Assembly: GCF_964355755.1 (NCBI RefSeq)
Contig: NC_092677.1
Span: forward strand, 7,321,001-7,385,000
Source: Antedon mediterranea
Lineage: Eukaryota > Echinodermata > Crinoidea > Comatulida > Antedonidae
Direction: 5' to 3'
DNA: 64,000 nucleotides
The notes beneath the pieces were generated by a model. That model was not told where the DNA came from and searched no databases. It worked only from the letters and a program-made list of their open reading frames with translations. Position 1 is the first letter of the stretch; each line of letters begins with the position of its first letter. Shown one piece after another: positions 44,275 to 59,200 of the stretch. Made by a program: the position numbers and the translations under genes.

Positions 44275-47200
44275 TTACTTTTCTGAACTTGTTGGTGGGG
44301 AAATGTCACTGCTCTGGGAGTAACTATCTCGACGAATATCATTCTGTAAACAAAATAATAAATTAATTAATTAATTGACAAAGTTTTTTTAAATGTTTAG
44401 TTTTATACTATTATTATACTGTTTTTTCTTGCCCTCTTTTGATTCACTAAATGACGTCTGGGAGTGAATATCATCCGAATACTATAGACACCCAAACTAG
44501 AAGAAGACATGTTTCTATTGCACCAACGTATTAGGCCTACTAATGAAAAAAGATAATACTTACAACGATTGCTTATTAATTATAACTTACATGACACGAC
44601 TGTCGTCGTCGTTCTTGGTTTGGGTTTAATATAATTTTGCCAATGTTCTTATGATCATGCATTCGCTGCATTGCGTCAGTAATCTGCAAGTAAAATAATT
44701 TATAAATTACTAAATATAAAGATCAATACTTTAGCTATGTTAAGTATTAGATTCTTAAGCAAATGAAAATATTTTGCCTGGCTAATCACTATCACTGCAG
44801 GTTTCTAATTTAGGTAACCAACCCCTGGCTTGAAGGCCAACTATCCATATTCTTTAATTCTGAATACTTTCTCACAAAACGTTGAATGATTGTTAAGTTT
44901 GATGTATTAACAGGCTAATAATAGCATTTTCCATATGGGTGGAGCTTGTTTATAATAGTCAAGTGAGACTAACAAAATCGATGTAACGTCCTGTTTTGTT
45001 CACCAGCTTCTTAGCCCTAAATTGATTTAGGCCTGTAAACTAAAATAAGGTAGGTATGTATCAATTTATGTTGTAATATAAACTACCTCTTCAAATGCCC
45101 AAGTGGAATCGATAATAGGTTTGATTTTATTTTGGTTATACATTTGAATCAACTCAGCCATCACGTGACTCAATAAGTCGTGTCTGCCTTGTTCGAAAAC
45201 GAGGTTGAGTAGATTGAAACCAGCGATGGACTTATTCTCCTCGTAGAGTTTAATTGGGTTGATTTTATCAACTTGCCACCACTGAAATAAATTATAGAAT
45301 TATAAAATAATTCATCGAGAAATGAATATACTCAATTGGTATTGTACCTAAATAAAAGCAGAGTTGGTGTTCTGGTTAATGATGATACGTTCGAGTTGGG
45401 TTGTAACAGTAGGCCTGCACTAGGTGAAAATGAAAATGTCATTGCACCAGGTAAATATATTCGTTTTAATTATTTAAATATTTTATTATCATTTCATTTT
45501 GTTATTAGGCCTATCTTACTGATTTTGCATAACTCAGAAAACTCCGCGTTTCTCCTGTTACAATGTTAGAAGAACCTGAAACGAAAAACCGTTAACAATT
45601 TAAAAGTTGGTAATTAAAGTAAACAAAGTAAAGCATGTATTGTCTGCACATATTATGACAAAATGGAGTATGATGATCTTCTATCGATATTTTTAACTGA
45701 ATTTTCAACTGAGAACTTTCATATTCTTTTATGATTGCATTGGTGGCGCCCTACACAAAAACAAAACATTACTAAACATGTGCACTGTGTGTTGTCATGT
45801 TTCGCGGCAGTTAAAATCATTGTTTTGTCAATTATACATTAATGCAGATTAATTTTGTTGTTATTCACTGTCTCAAGTGGGCTCACAATTACTTATAATA
45901 ATGTTATTATGCGTATTTAATGAAAGCTAACTAAAAAGGCCACGCCTAGGCCTATGCGAAATCAGATTTAGGATAGGCCTAGCAGAAACAGGACAACTTG
46001 ACCGAGGTAAATTCCTTTGATGAGGTCGGTTCGTCCTTTATTTTAGTTTATGAGTTAACTCCTTTTTTGATTATATTTTATTTAGATTTTGACATCATAG
46101 AAATAGATATTTGACCATTAATACAGCCATGTTATGATCCAATATAAATTTCTCTGCCCATTTCAAAGCTTCTTTCCAAATTAAATTGATAATTAATTGT
46201 AATTAATTAATAATATTTGTTTTTGTAGATCTCCACAGTATATATTTTTCTTACCATACAATACATATTTTCCCATAGGTGCTAGAAGTGTGTATCCTTT
46301 ATTGGTGTCATCTCCACATAGGCAATCTAGTACAACATCAATCCCATCTGGAGATAGGCTGAAATAAAGTAAGTTTAAATCAAATGTATTTAAATGTAAT
46401 ATTTATCTGTTCAAATGACAAATGTTTGATTCTTTTTTTTTGTGCTTTTTTTAAAATCTTTTTATATTCTATTTTTAAAATTTTTTGTTTTTTTTGTTTG
46501 TTACATGTTTATGTCTGTCATGTTGTATTTTTGTGAGGGTCCCTAATGATTAGCTTCGGCTGGATGGACCATCCTCATAAAATATTGTTGAAATAAAAAT
46601 AAATACTATATGAACCTGTTGCGATATCATAATTGTTTTCGTCTGTAAACGGTTAAAAGTGTGATAAATAAGTCGATGTTAACAATTTAAGCTGTCCACT
46701 ATAATAAAAACATGCATCGTGAAGAACATTCAGTATATTTAAAACAAGAAATGACCTGTTTAATGTTTTTAAAGTTATATAATTATATGCATTATTTTCA
46801 CAAAACGTCAACAATTGCAGGTCTACTGTCTTTACATACTACCTACAACTAAACTAGTTCAGATCATTGACACAATTCCTATTCTTGGTTTTCATATTTT
46901 AAGTTCACACTTTTGTAAACATTTATGTTGTTGATACAAGTTTGTATGCAAACAGAAATAAAAATGTTTCAATCCGTCATTCAATATTGAAAAAACAACG
47001 TTGCAGACACGCTTGACCATTCACAATAAATGACATGGTCTGCTAAAATTTACAGAATTAAATACTTTGAAAATATCTAACACCAGTTGGTAATAAATAA
47101 AGTATAAACAATTATTGATTTTACGATCTATGTCGCAAATTATCCGCACACAGCATTTGAAATAAAATGTTGGTTTACTGTAATTTAATAATAATATAGA

Positions 47201-50200
47201 ACTTACATCAATTTTCCATTACTAACTACTACTACTAATGAGTAAAAGTCCAAATTTCTTTTGCAAAAACAAATTGCCTATTATTTTTACTAATAAAGGA
47301 ATCTATAGTTTAAATTCTCTGTTTACGGTTACTGAGATTTCATCGATTTATCAGTCAAACTCGCATACTGCGCAATTAACGTCAAAAGAGATATTCATAA
47401 TTGGAATGAATGTGTTTAACTTGAAGCTATTTTTACACATCACTAGACATTCTTAGTTAATTTTCAATTTATTTTATGTAAAGTGATAAATAATATTACT
47501 GTATTAATAACTTATTGATATTTAATTGAACTCATACGGCAGTCATTTACTCTGAATAAAATTTGAATTTAATATTTTTGAAAGTAAAGACAAATGAAAC
47601 GCATTTAATTTGTACTGTACTGTAGATGGAGAGGGATTATTTTTTGAATTGAATTTTATAATATTTCAAGTATTTTACTATTTAGAAATATTTTGGACAC
47701 TCACCTAATAAAGTAAAAAAAAACTAATAAAAATTCAGTAGTATTATTAGTATCAAATAGATTGAAACATCAAATATGATTGTGTACTAATATGGTTTCT
47801 CAGAAATCTTTAGGCCTAATCATAATGATGCTGTATTAATTAATTGTTTAATCAACATTTTATATTAAAATTTGAAATTTCTAGTAACAATATTTTAAAA
47901 TTAGTTTCACATCTTGTGGTTATTAATAGCTGGATTACAGCAGTATGTTTCACATCTTGAAAAAAGTTCATTTAAATTTGAATCTGAATTGAATGTTACA
48001 CCTATCTATTTTTATTTTAGAATGTGGACATTCTGTAATGTATTACTATTATGTAATATTGAAAACATTTTATTGGCCCGCTTAAAAAATTAATAATTTT
48101 ACAAATACAAATGCATTTAATATATTTTACTATGTCAGAGACAGACAGTGAATTTTCAAATCAATTTATGTTTTCTTGTTTTGTTTTTTGTTTTATCTGT
48201 TAACAATATTAAAGTACCATTTATTTTACACTAGTAAATTCCACCAAATTACATTATTCTAATGCAATGTGTCAGCAAAAACACTCACTATTAAATAGTA
48301 AAATTAACTAGCTATGATGAACACAGTTGGTTCAACTGGAACCGTATGAACGTTAATCTTTCGGCGTACTCAACAAACAGACCTGCTTTAACAGCTTATA
48401 GTCTAATGGCTTTCATTGCTCTCATCCTCCATTACATTGCAAACCAATTACAATGTGTTACGATAATTTTTATTAAGGAAAACACTCTTGTATGTTTGAT
48501 TTTCTTTTCTGAGCTCACAGTATTTACTTTTTAATAAAATTAGTCATAATTGTCAGCAGCACTTACTGTAGTACTACATTTTTTACTGCAATCACACATA
48601 TAATTTTGAAAAAGTCACAAGTTAAAATAGCATTTAATAAATTGTATAGTTTGTTATTAAAAATAAATATATTTGACCAAAACAATGTGTATATGTACAA
48701 AAGAATATAAATTATGAGAAAACCAACAACAGTGCAACATGGTATGTTATAGTACAAGTTCTACAATTTTGTTAATCTTTGAAAAATGTGTACACTTGTT
48801 TGCTTATTTCATGTACAATACAGTACAACCAATATGTAAAGTTTTCAAATATACATACATTTTAAAAGTCTATAAATCTGCACAAAATAAGATTGAAAAT
48901 TGTCATTGCCAAGGCAATATGCAAATGTAATTACACCTCTTCATCAACAGTCCCATGAGATTATGCAATGTCAAATCAAGGTATTTTATAATGATATAAT
49001 AATTATTGTATTGAGAAGCTGTACCTTTTAATTTCATGATGGTAGTCATGAGTGTTACGGTCTACTAAATGAGTAAATTGTCCTTGCAGTCCGTCATGTT
49101 TATGTGCTGAGGCTGTGCCATATAGTTGTACATTTTCAACTGTCTTGCAGAGCTGCGATACAGCTGTACCCTAAAGAATCAAAATGCCATTATTATAGGA
49201 TGGTTAATGATAATTTTCATCTGTGTAGCGCCATTCCAACGATCAATTGCAGTGGGCCTTACTTTACCATTGAGTATAGTTTTTCCGTTGAGTACTTATC
49301 TAACTTACTTAAGAGTATTCTTAGCGTTGAGATTGTTAGAAAAAAAGCTTGCGTTGGTAACGTTTTCTATTCGATGATTTTCTGTTGAGCACAATCCGTT
49401 TACAATTTATCATTCGAATACAAAAATATTCAATGCATCTTTATGTTGTCTACGAAAGTTTCCAATCGAATACAACTGTGGACTGTGTACTTGATTATTA
49501 CACTTTTCAACTTCATGCTTTTCCTTATGTCAGTGTGGCCAATTCAGGTGTTTTCACAACAATAGAATCCAATTCAAATTCAGGATAATGTTATTTATTA
49601 ATTATACACAATTAAAATTGGCATTACAAATAGATTTTCCATAATGCTCGGTTTTGGTTTTCTCATAAGGAGTAATCTAGAGATTATAGTACAGTATGCC
49701 AGAATAAATGAATGTAATATATTTTAAATTTCCTATACTTCAACGCAAACTTAAGATGTCTTTAAATTCAAAAGAAAGAGCTTCTAAAAAAACGTTATGA
49801 TTATGCAAATGAAGTCTTACTTACAACACCTCCACCAGCAGAATGAACTAAGACAGATTTTCCACTTTTGATGGACGCAATATCAAATAGCATCATGTAG
49901 GCAGTCAAGTAGCTCATTGGTAGTGATGCTGCCTCTTCAAAACTCATGCTGGCGGGCATACGAAAGCAGAAGCGTTCAGCTGCTGTTACGATCTCTGCCC
50001 ATGTTCCATAACGTTTAAAGACAATCACTCTATCACCGTGCTATAATAAAATGATAACATTTTAATTTTAAAATCCATTACTAGTACTGTACATTACCTA
50101 AGTAGGAGAACTTAAACATACAGAATTGTTATATAGATAATTAGCAAACTAAGTCATTTTCCATGTTCTTTCTACAATAAAACTAAAGTATAACTTTCTT

Positions 50201-53200
50201 TCAATTATTTGGATTTTTTTAGGTATGTCCTTATAGATTATTGGATGTTATAGCATACATGAGCATTTAGGCCATTGAGCACTAGTGGATATGTGTGCTT
50301 AACCATGGAGGAAAAAATTCTCCATGTCTTAATAATGAATATTTCTTCAGCACTAATGAAAAATAGATTCAAACAGATTCTCCACTCACTTAACAAATCT
50401 TATTTCGTAGTGTAGTGTTACTATAAGGTTACCTGGAACTTGGTTGCACCTGTACCAGTTGCCTCCACTACACCAGCACACTCAAAGCCCATCACTAAAG
50501 GAGTTTTTGGAGGATTCTCAAGGGCTCCTTGACGTAGCATCAAATCAACAAAGCTTAGGCCGCTGAATTCAAAAATAATAAACTTGTATTAGTATTACTC
50601 GTTAGATATGAGGGTCCAAATGCTGTATTTAATATTAAATAATGATGAATAGTTACTGTATGCCTGTAGGTAATAAATTCTAGTATATTCTTGCATTAAT
50701 TTTTCATTTCAAATACATCATTACATAATAATGAATTGAAATGTTAGTAATATTTAATAACATAATGATTTATTGATTAATCAATTGACCATCTACAGTA
50801 TGACTATACTAACTATTATTTCAAAAACGATTTTAAACAAGGTTGTTATATAAGGGAAAAAAGATGGATCAAAAAATAAATGTAGTATGTTAAACAAATT
50901 TTTATTATAGAAATAAGTTATTCTCTTCATTTTGAGGGTAATGGTAGGCATATAATATGCATTATTGACATACAGAGTACAGTTATAGATCTGGTAGAAT
51001 TCGGCAATGCAAAGTTAAAACCAACCGTTTCAGGAACTCTTTTTTCCCATATGCTTGTCATCTACATAATGTAAATTTTTCAAAAAGAGATAATTAGTTA
51101 GGTGTTACGTTTTTATATTGTATTCTATCTATGTTTCTAAGCTCAGGAAAACAAATTTCATGTATGTAATATTAAGTGACAATAATAAATTGAATCTTGA
51201 GAGTAGAGGAGGCGTGAACACTAGCTAGCCAACCAATGCTGCATAGCCTACAGTACAACATTTAGCTTGTTGTTCTTGGCAATTTTCAAACAATCTCCTA
51301 CACAGTAATTGTAATAACATCAATTCTACTGTTGGACATTAAAATCTTTTTTTTTCAGTATAAAATATTAACAGAAACCTTATCTCGAACTTAATTTTTT
51401 TAAAGTAGAATTCGTTGTTGGTTTTCTCGCCTACTCGCCTATCTTACACCATTTGCAATTTAGATCTACAGTAATACTCTCAAGTGCTTTGCATGCATCA
51501 ATGAAATGATAATGATGTTGACATTTAAGACGATATCTTTCTTCAGATGCCTTTTATCTCTGTAATAGCAGTGTTTAAAAAAGTCACTAGAATTATGTTC
51601 AATATTACTACAAAGACATTTTCACTTTAAGGGACCATGTCATCAAAATTACTCTACTGCAGGTACTGCAGTAACCATCATTTAATCGTGTTTATTCAAT
51701 TATTCTAAAATATTGTTTTCATGCACACTGTTTATTGTATATTAGTGACTGCTTCATAAACTTCATATTTTTCATTTTAATATTTAATTATAAAATGTGG
51801 CTGTTAATACATCACACAATTTATTTGAAACTACAATTTTATTTTAATTGCTTTAGGTCCCCTCTAGGTCCTATCTAATTCAAAACATTTTGGTAAATGT
51901 TAACATTTTACTGTATTAAAAATGGTCTCTCTCTAATTTATGAAATTAGTTAACCTTCTTCTAATGTGTAACAATTACTTTAACCCTAGAAATTAAAACC
52001 AACCAATTAAAAAATTAATTGCATGGACAGTGGGTCTAACAGAGAAATTAAGGACCATGTCAAATTTATTCTTCCCAGAATGCCATCACCAACCCTAAAA
52101 AGTCCATTTATACCTATTAGTTGGTCAGCCACAATGTAACAATGTGATAAATTCTGATTACTACAGTACAGTAAGATGTAGATTTGAAAATACTAATTAT
52201 CAAATACAGACACAGTTGGGTACCTGAAGTAAATCTATTGATTGCTGCTATTAATAGCCCATATTGTTATTAGGTGTTGCAATTGGTACAGCCATGAATA
52301 TATTATGCAAAAGGCACTTTATTTTGATTAGTATTTAATATCATAGGATATTTTTGTTATAAACACCAATATTTGTAAGTCAAACTGCAATTGTTGCGTT
52401 TTCCATCTTAAATGTACTGTACGCTGTGTGTGGTGCGTTTTCAGATTCTATCAAAAAATATATTAAGCTTTTTACTTATTTTATTTTGTATCTATTGAGA
52501 TCCAGCCACTGATACCCACAGCATTGTAATTTTGTCAGTAATGTGCCCTTGGATTTATATATATATCAGAACAATAAAAAAATTATACTTATATAAAGTT
52601 ATAGAGATAAAATATTGAGTTAATAAATAACTGTGTAATTGTTCTAGCTACTGTGGTTGTAAACTGATACTAAACAGGTCACTTTTTTCTTTTTATTTTA
52701 TTCTTAATTTAAAGTTTCTCGAAAATTTCTATATTAAAATTAAATAAACAATATAGTAGAAAACATACTCGAGAATGATAACTGTTTTCAGACTGAACAT
52801 CATTTTGTCATACTGTAGATTATAGAAAATCATTCAGTCAGTGAACTGGTCAAACGGTCATTTAGTAAAGCTAGCAGTCCATTAAGTTTGCAATTTGAAA
52901 CAGGTTTAATAACACAGAATAATAATTTAAAAATGAAAATTTGTTCAAACGGCTCATTTTATTGCCGTAACAATATTTTAATTCCCTCTGATCCCACAGA
53001 ATTCTAAGTCAAAATTATAGTACAATGGTCTAATGGTATGTTACCTGGCCTCTACTGTAAGTGAGAGTTAATAGATTTGAACTTGAGATATCAAATGTTC
53101 CAAACATTAACCATTTTTATAATTTATTTTTTTCTGTACGGTGCTTCTATATATAAATTTACGTAAGGGCAAAATTCGGTAAATCGCGCGTTATTTCTAG

Positions 53201-56200
53201 AATGTTTACTCGATGGTATATAAAGTTGGTTCGTACTTTTGGTACTGATTTTAACCGCCTGATGTAACCCTGTTTACTAATTAAATTGAGTTCGATAATT
53301 AGTTATTGACGATTAAAACGAATTTAGGTTCAACGATTTGCCCCAAATAGGGGTGTTTTCCGATCGTGGTATACACTGTCTAATGGATGTCCATCTTGAA
53401 AAATACCCGCCACAAAAATTCGAGGAGGCTTCGCATTTTTCTATCTCCTCCTACGATAATTGTTTTTAATAGCTGAAAACCGGTTGAACAGTATCATAAT
53501 GTTGAAGACAGGCCGATTTTCTTTAAAAAATACTATTTTGATAGATTTAATATACGTTTATGCAAATGTATTGATTTGAAATGAATGGAACATTCCAATC
53601 TCTGTTCCACAAGTGTCTATTCCCTCAGGCGTCGTAAAGGCAAGTACTGTATACCATGGAGGTCCATGTGTATACTCATAACAGAAATTCGATCCATTTT
53701 TTTTTCAATCTGTGCTGCAGAGGTTGGATATAGATTTTTTTTAACGGATAATGAGCTAGCGTTTTCAGTCGCCGTATATTATGTACAAATCTTTATTATT
53801 GCAGTTAAACCACCCACGTGACATCATCACCCTTCCCTCACTGGCATGAGTAGCGTTGTAAAGCCAGTAGAGGATAGGCCTACGGTGCATCACATGCCCT
53901 AAACGCAGAACAACTTTGGTGGGTAGGGTTAGGAACCAACTTAAGTATGAATTGGCTCTAAGAAACAATTGAAAACCATTAGGCCTACTAATTAAGTTGA
54001 GTTAGATAATTTAATATTTATTGACGATTAAATCGAATTTATGATTTGCCACGAATAGGGGTGGTTTTCACAAATTGTTTTACATTATATAAACATATTA
54101 TACACGTCGTAGTGATGTATCGTTACATGTACTATGCTATTTCAATCGACTAGGACGGTGATAGTTTTAACAAAGTATTACATCGCAATGTTTTACTGTG
54201 TTTAGTGGTATATTATTTGTAAAACATGAAAACAATTAATATTTCGTTACTACATGGATAAAGAATATATTTAAAAATTGTTCCTCTTTGCACCCATCCC
54301 CTTTCTCATCCCTCAACCCTAACGTTACATACAAAACACAAATTAAGTTTGTTTAAATTTGACTTAAACAATTGGTCTCATTTTGTGACAAGTTTCTCTT
54401 TCGGAAGTAATTCCCAGGGTGCTAATTTTAGTTCAGTACATAAATCACAGTGTCTATTTATTCGTTCCTGTAAACGACATGTATTATTGTCCTGCGGTAC
54501 GTACATTTGAAATCGCCAGTTTTTTAACGCTGAAATTATTATGTATTCGAGAACCATCTGTGGGCACGACCTAGATGGTACACAAAACACAAATTAAGTT
54601 TGTTTAAATTTGACTTAAACAATTGGTCTCATTTTGTGACAAGTTTCTCTTTCGGAAGTAATTCCCAGGGTGCTAATTTTAGTTCAGTACATAAATCACA
54701 GTGTCTATTTATTCGTTCCTGTAAACGACATGCATTATTGTCCTGCGGTACGTACATTTGAAATCGCCAGTTTTTTAACGCTGAAATTATTATGTATTCG
54801 AGAACCATCTGTGGGCACGACCTAGATGGTACGCGAGCGAAGCGAGCGTACCATCTAGTTCTTTAAATTATCCTAAATAATAACTTCTGAATGTATGAAT
54901 ATAATGGCTGATTCAGTGGACTTGAGTATTGTACTTGTAGTAGGCCTACCATAGTGTCTATAGTATAATCTATGTTTATTTAAAAATAGCCAACCTACTT
55001 AAAAAAAATGAAACAAATAGATGCTAATAATTTTGTAATGTATATGGTATTTGAATTCTTATATTATAATGAAAATGTTAATGAGATTTCTGTTTCTTTT
55101 TTTAAAGTGATAAGTGATTTAAATGATATAATGCAAATATTGAATGTTGAACTAGATTTTGTTAATAAAAAATACTTGAATTGATCTAGGTTAATACAGT
55201 ATATAAATCATGATACCAAGACTATCTAGAAAAAATATGCAATTAAGAATGTATAAAAATATGTACAGATTTAGCAATTCATGCCTGCTTTTTAAATCAA
55301 AGGAAATAAAAACTACATTACACTATTGGACTATTGTATATAAGAAAGCGAAAACAGGAGGTGGACATTATTAAACTGGTCAATTTGTTCAGATAAGAGT
55401 AAAATGGAAAATGCTTGAGAAGGGTTAAATCCAGCAGTGGATGACATGATCTCTGCTGATGATAGGATTTGCCAAGTTAAATGCATTATGATACTGTAGG
55501 TACCACTATCACTGAACAAATAGTGACCGTAGTAAACTATATATTTTGGTTGAGCTAGTTGGGAATAAGAAATTATATCTCAAGAGTTGACTTATAAATT
55601 AGATATAAATTAGTCAGTATTGCAAACTTCGATAGAATAGTAATATATGATAATACAATGTTCAGGAATATTTGTTCTCCTGTGTTTGCAGTAGGTGTGA
55701 GTGTAGAATGTTTAATGTACTGTGTAGCAACTAATTGTATCTATATTGTATCTGTGCAGAATGTATAAAATACCTAAAGCTCTGTCTACACTATCAAACT
55801 TTATGTAACAAAAAAAGTGATGTACCAATATTATAGACATGATTATGTCATATCACTACCATATTTGGGCACATCACACTAGTTTGATATTATGGAGGTA
55901 TAAAATTAATGTTATACCTCCATGGTTTGATAGTGTAGACAGAGCTTTAGTAAGCTAATTCTCTCGCTTGCAAACATTTTGAATAATTCATGACTACTAT
56001 TTTTATACAAAAATAAAGTACCCATAAAAAATGATGTTATGAAATTGTGTCTGAGTTAAAATTTCTATGAATTATTCATAGTGCATTTTCCCTATTGCAT
56101 TACATATTATTTAGTTACACACATGAAGTTTTTGGGTGTGTTTTGAGGAAATTCCAGTTTTATATAAAAAAAAATAGCCCAATTCAATTTGGGATGTACA

Positions 56201-59200
56201 GTAGTACACATGAAACCAAGATGACATTATCACTTCTTAAAGCTCAGGTACAGGAATGAATTTTAAACATAATATCTGGTTAATTGCACATAAATCAAAT
56301 ATTTGTAATAGAAATCTAGACGAAAAAACATTAGGCCTAATATCCCTTAAAATGGTCAAATACAAAATTTGACAAAATTTGAAAAAAGACTTTTTTTCAG
56401 TAGTTAGGTAGTTTATCCTAATGTAATAACATGTCTGGTGACTCCCTAGAAGGTAAAAAAAAGATGGCGGATATACAGTGGATAATTTTTGCTATAGCAT
56501 AAAAATAAAACTCTGAAGTTGAATAAAAATACCAGAAACGTAAAATTCAAGTTATATTACATATATTTAGTCATCTGATAAGATTTTTTACCACGCCCTT
56601 TATTTTTCATAGCTTTTTAAAAATGCCTCTCTATTTACAACTTTTGTGTATAAAAGAATAGAGATTTTACTGTGTAATTTGAACTATCCCCCCACTGATA
56701 AGAAAGTGCTTATTTTCAACAAGCTCGTGTAACACAAATAAAATCCCAAAAATGATGAAACATAGGACAAACTATAGATCGATAATTATTGGAATGTATG
56801 ATCAATATAATTTTTTTGCCCGCACCTGGCCTTTAAGTAATTCAGTTACTGATATGACTATCATTTAATCTAAAAAAAATATGTTTATTAAAACCCATAG
56901 TGTTTACTTAACTAAGCTATTCCGAGAGTGTACTTTTCAAAATTTAGAAACATTTACAGTGTATTAAATGGTAAATTGGAAAAATTGTCATATCGAACAG
57001 ATTGTCACATTGAGGCTATGCATAAAGGATTAAGAGTTAATTTAGTAAATGTTCTAATGGGCACTTTACATAGCGTTAAGTAATCTCAGTCATTCGCAGT
57101 CTCAACAACCGCGTTGAATTTTGTAATAATAGTTGTGAAAAATAAAAACCCTGTGAAGTTGATAAATAAGTAAAAGTATTGCATAACTTGCTGCCTGATT
57201 AATGTGGCGCTGATAGTTGGCTGGGAAGAAAGTAGACATTTTGGCGATAGTGAATCCAACATCCTTATGGTAAGGCTAACAATTACCAACTATTTACCAC
57301 CATATTTGAACATATCACTACCATATTTGGGCACACCACACTTTTTCTTGTCAATGCTAGTGTAGACAAAGCTTATAATAGATCATGAATATACTCTGAT
57401 GCAGATCTTACTGTAAACGTGGGAGGAAGATTAAGTTGGAACCTCTCAGTTAGGAATAAAAAACTAAGTTTGACTTGGGTTCTTCTGAATTGGAACCCTT
57501 ATGTGTACCATATTAACTGCAAAAGTGACTGCTAAACAGTATGTTCTCAAGATTGTTCTCAGTTAATTTTAATAATAGTGCTGCTAAGCTTACTCAAGAA
57601 TTTGTGAATTTTATAGAACTGGCCTTTAATAAAATAACACCTACGCGTCTTCTACTAGTGCTTTTGTGTATTCTTTGGAACATTTTACACTCTGAAATAA
57701 TCAATACTTACTGCCTTTCAGGCTTTCATAATGGTTATTTTATTCCAGCGAAGAAAGAGAATAGGTCGTCTTCACTGTATTCATTTAAATTTGATATTAA
57801 AAAACGTCTACTACGTGAAAATCTAATTTACAATTGCATTGTACAAATAAATTATGCAAGTGTACAACAAAGGTAGCGAAAAGAAAGGATATGTAGTATA
57901 AAATAATATTACTCATTTTGCTATATATTTAATCTTGATATTATGTGTTGTACAGTACTACTATAATGTAAACACAACAAAATAATATAGAATAGGCTAC
58001 CGTAACAATAACCAAAAACTACCAGGCGAAGTGAAAGAGTAATGGAAATACCATAAACTGAACGTATTAGTAGGCCTATATTTTATAATAAACAAAAGAA
58101 TTTCTAGGAGCTAAACTGTACCCTGTTCATCCCTCTTATGAGGTTCGAATCAGTTTGTTACCGGTACCATTTCTATATAAGATTCTTACTAAAGCGATAT
58201 AATCGGTGTTGGCCATCGTACATTCCTACCGCTGACACAAGTCGTGTTATATTATTGATCCATTCGGAATATTCCTCTAAACATTGTGTGCTCAAGTGGA
58301 ATTATGAGACCTTAATCTGTCATATTTATTTATGAAAATAAGCACAACGACCTTGATTTAAGTTCACCTATCGATATGTTGTATCTTAAAACGTGTTATC
58401 TGATATTTTTCTGTATTATTTAGTCATGTTTTAAAATTATTGTAGGACTAATCAATGTTTCATTTTAGTTCGTTTACCAAACATTTCCTCCGCCGTTTTC
58501 AATAATGTTGTTATTCAATTTGATTGAAATGTACAGTGGATATCGTCAGTAACCTGAATATCGGTTCGAAGGAATCAAATTCTGTACTCATACTGTATGA
58601 AAACATGCACATGTTCTAAAACCCTACAGCTTGGAAACATCAGTAAAGATTGAAATCTCAATCACGTAGCCTAGTAGTAACGTAGGTGTACATTTTGCCC
58701 GTTCCGTTTTTTCACGTTTTTACGGCAGATGACCGCATGTTAATTTAGCCTTCCATAATGCCTAAGGGTGTGATCGCTATACCATTTTGTTGCAGAAAGT
58801 ATAGACCCTACTAAAAATACATATTATTTCTAGACAATATTGTAAGGTAGTCGTATGTAAACTCAGTTGCTTACATCCATGGTTACTACGGAGTAATTTT
58901 TTTTTATCGTTTACACTTTCTCTTCCCACCCGATGTTTGCCATTATGTATAAATATACCGTTTTGTCCCTTTTTGTAATATGTCATTACGGGCAATTATC
59001 AGATTGAATAGCTAAAACATTTTGTAAAACAGGTTTAATTTTCTTTAAATGCATAGATTATTTAGTACATCAATCGTGATAATACGTTGACAATTTCAAA
59101 CTACCACGCAAATAATTAACATTTTTATCGATTCAAATATCGCTTGAAGAAATGTTCTGAAATTCCTTCAAATGCCAACAACTTTGACTTCTAAGTTGAC

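Noticed and set aside
45336-45569. 77-codon plus-strand frame with a protein-like stretch ending near a GTAAAT donor
   Set aside because: Lies antisense within a VAT1L intron, has no clear acceptor or family match, and does not supply the missing VAT1L exon.
45690-45770. Minus-strand candidate for the missing VAT1L exon (reads GATNAII in one frame)
   Set aside because: With the available AG acceptor the required phase gives a different frame that soon meets a stop; the apparent similarity is short.
57541-57876. 111-codon plus-strand open frame in VAT1L intron 1
   Set aside because: No recognisable domain, and residue use follows base composition.
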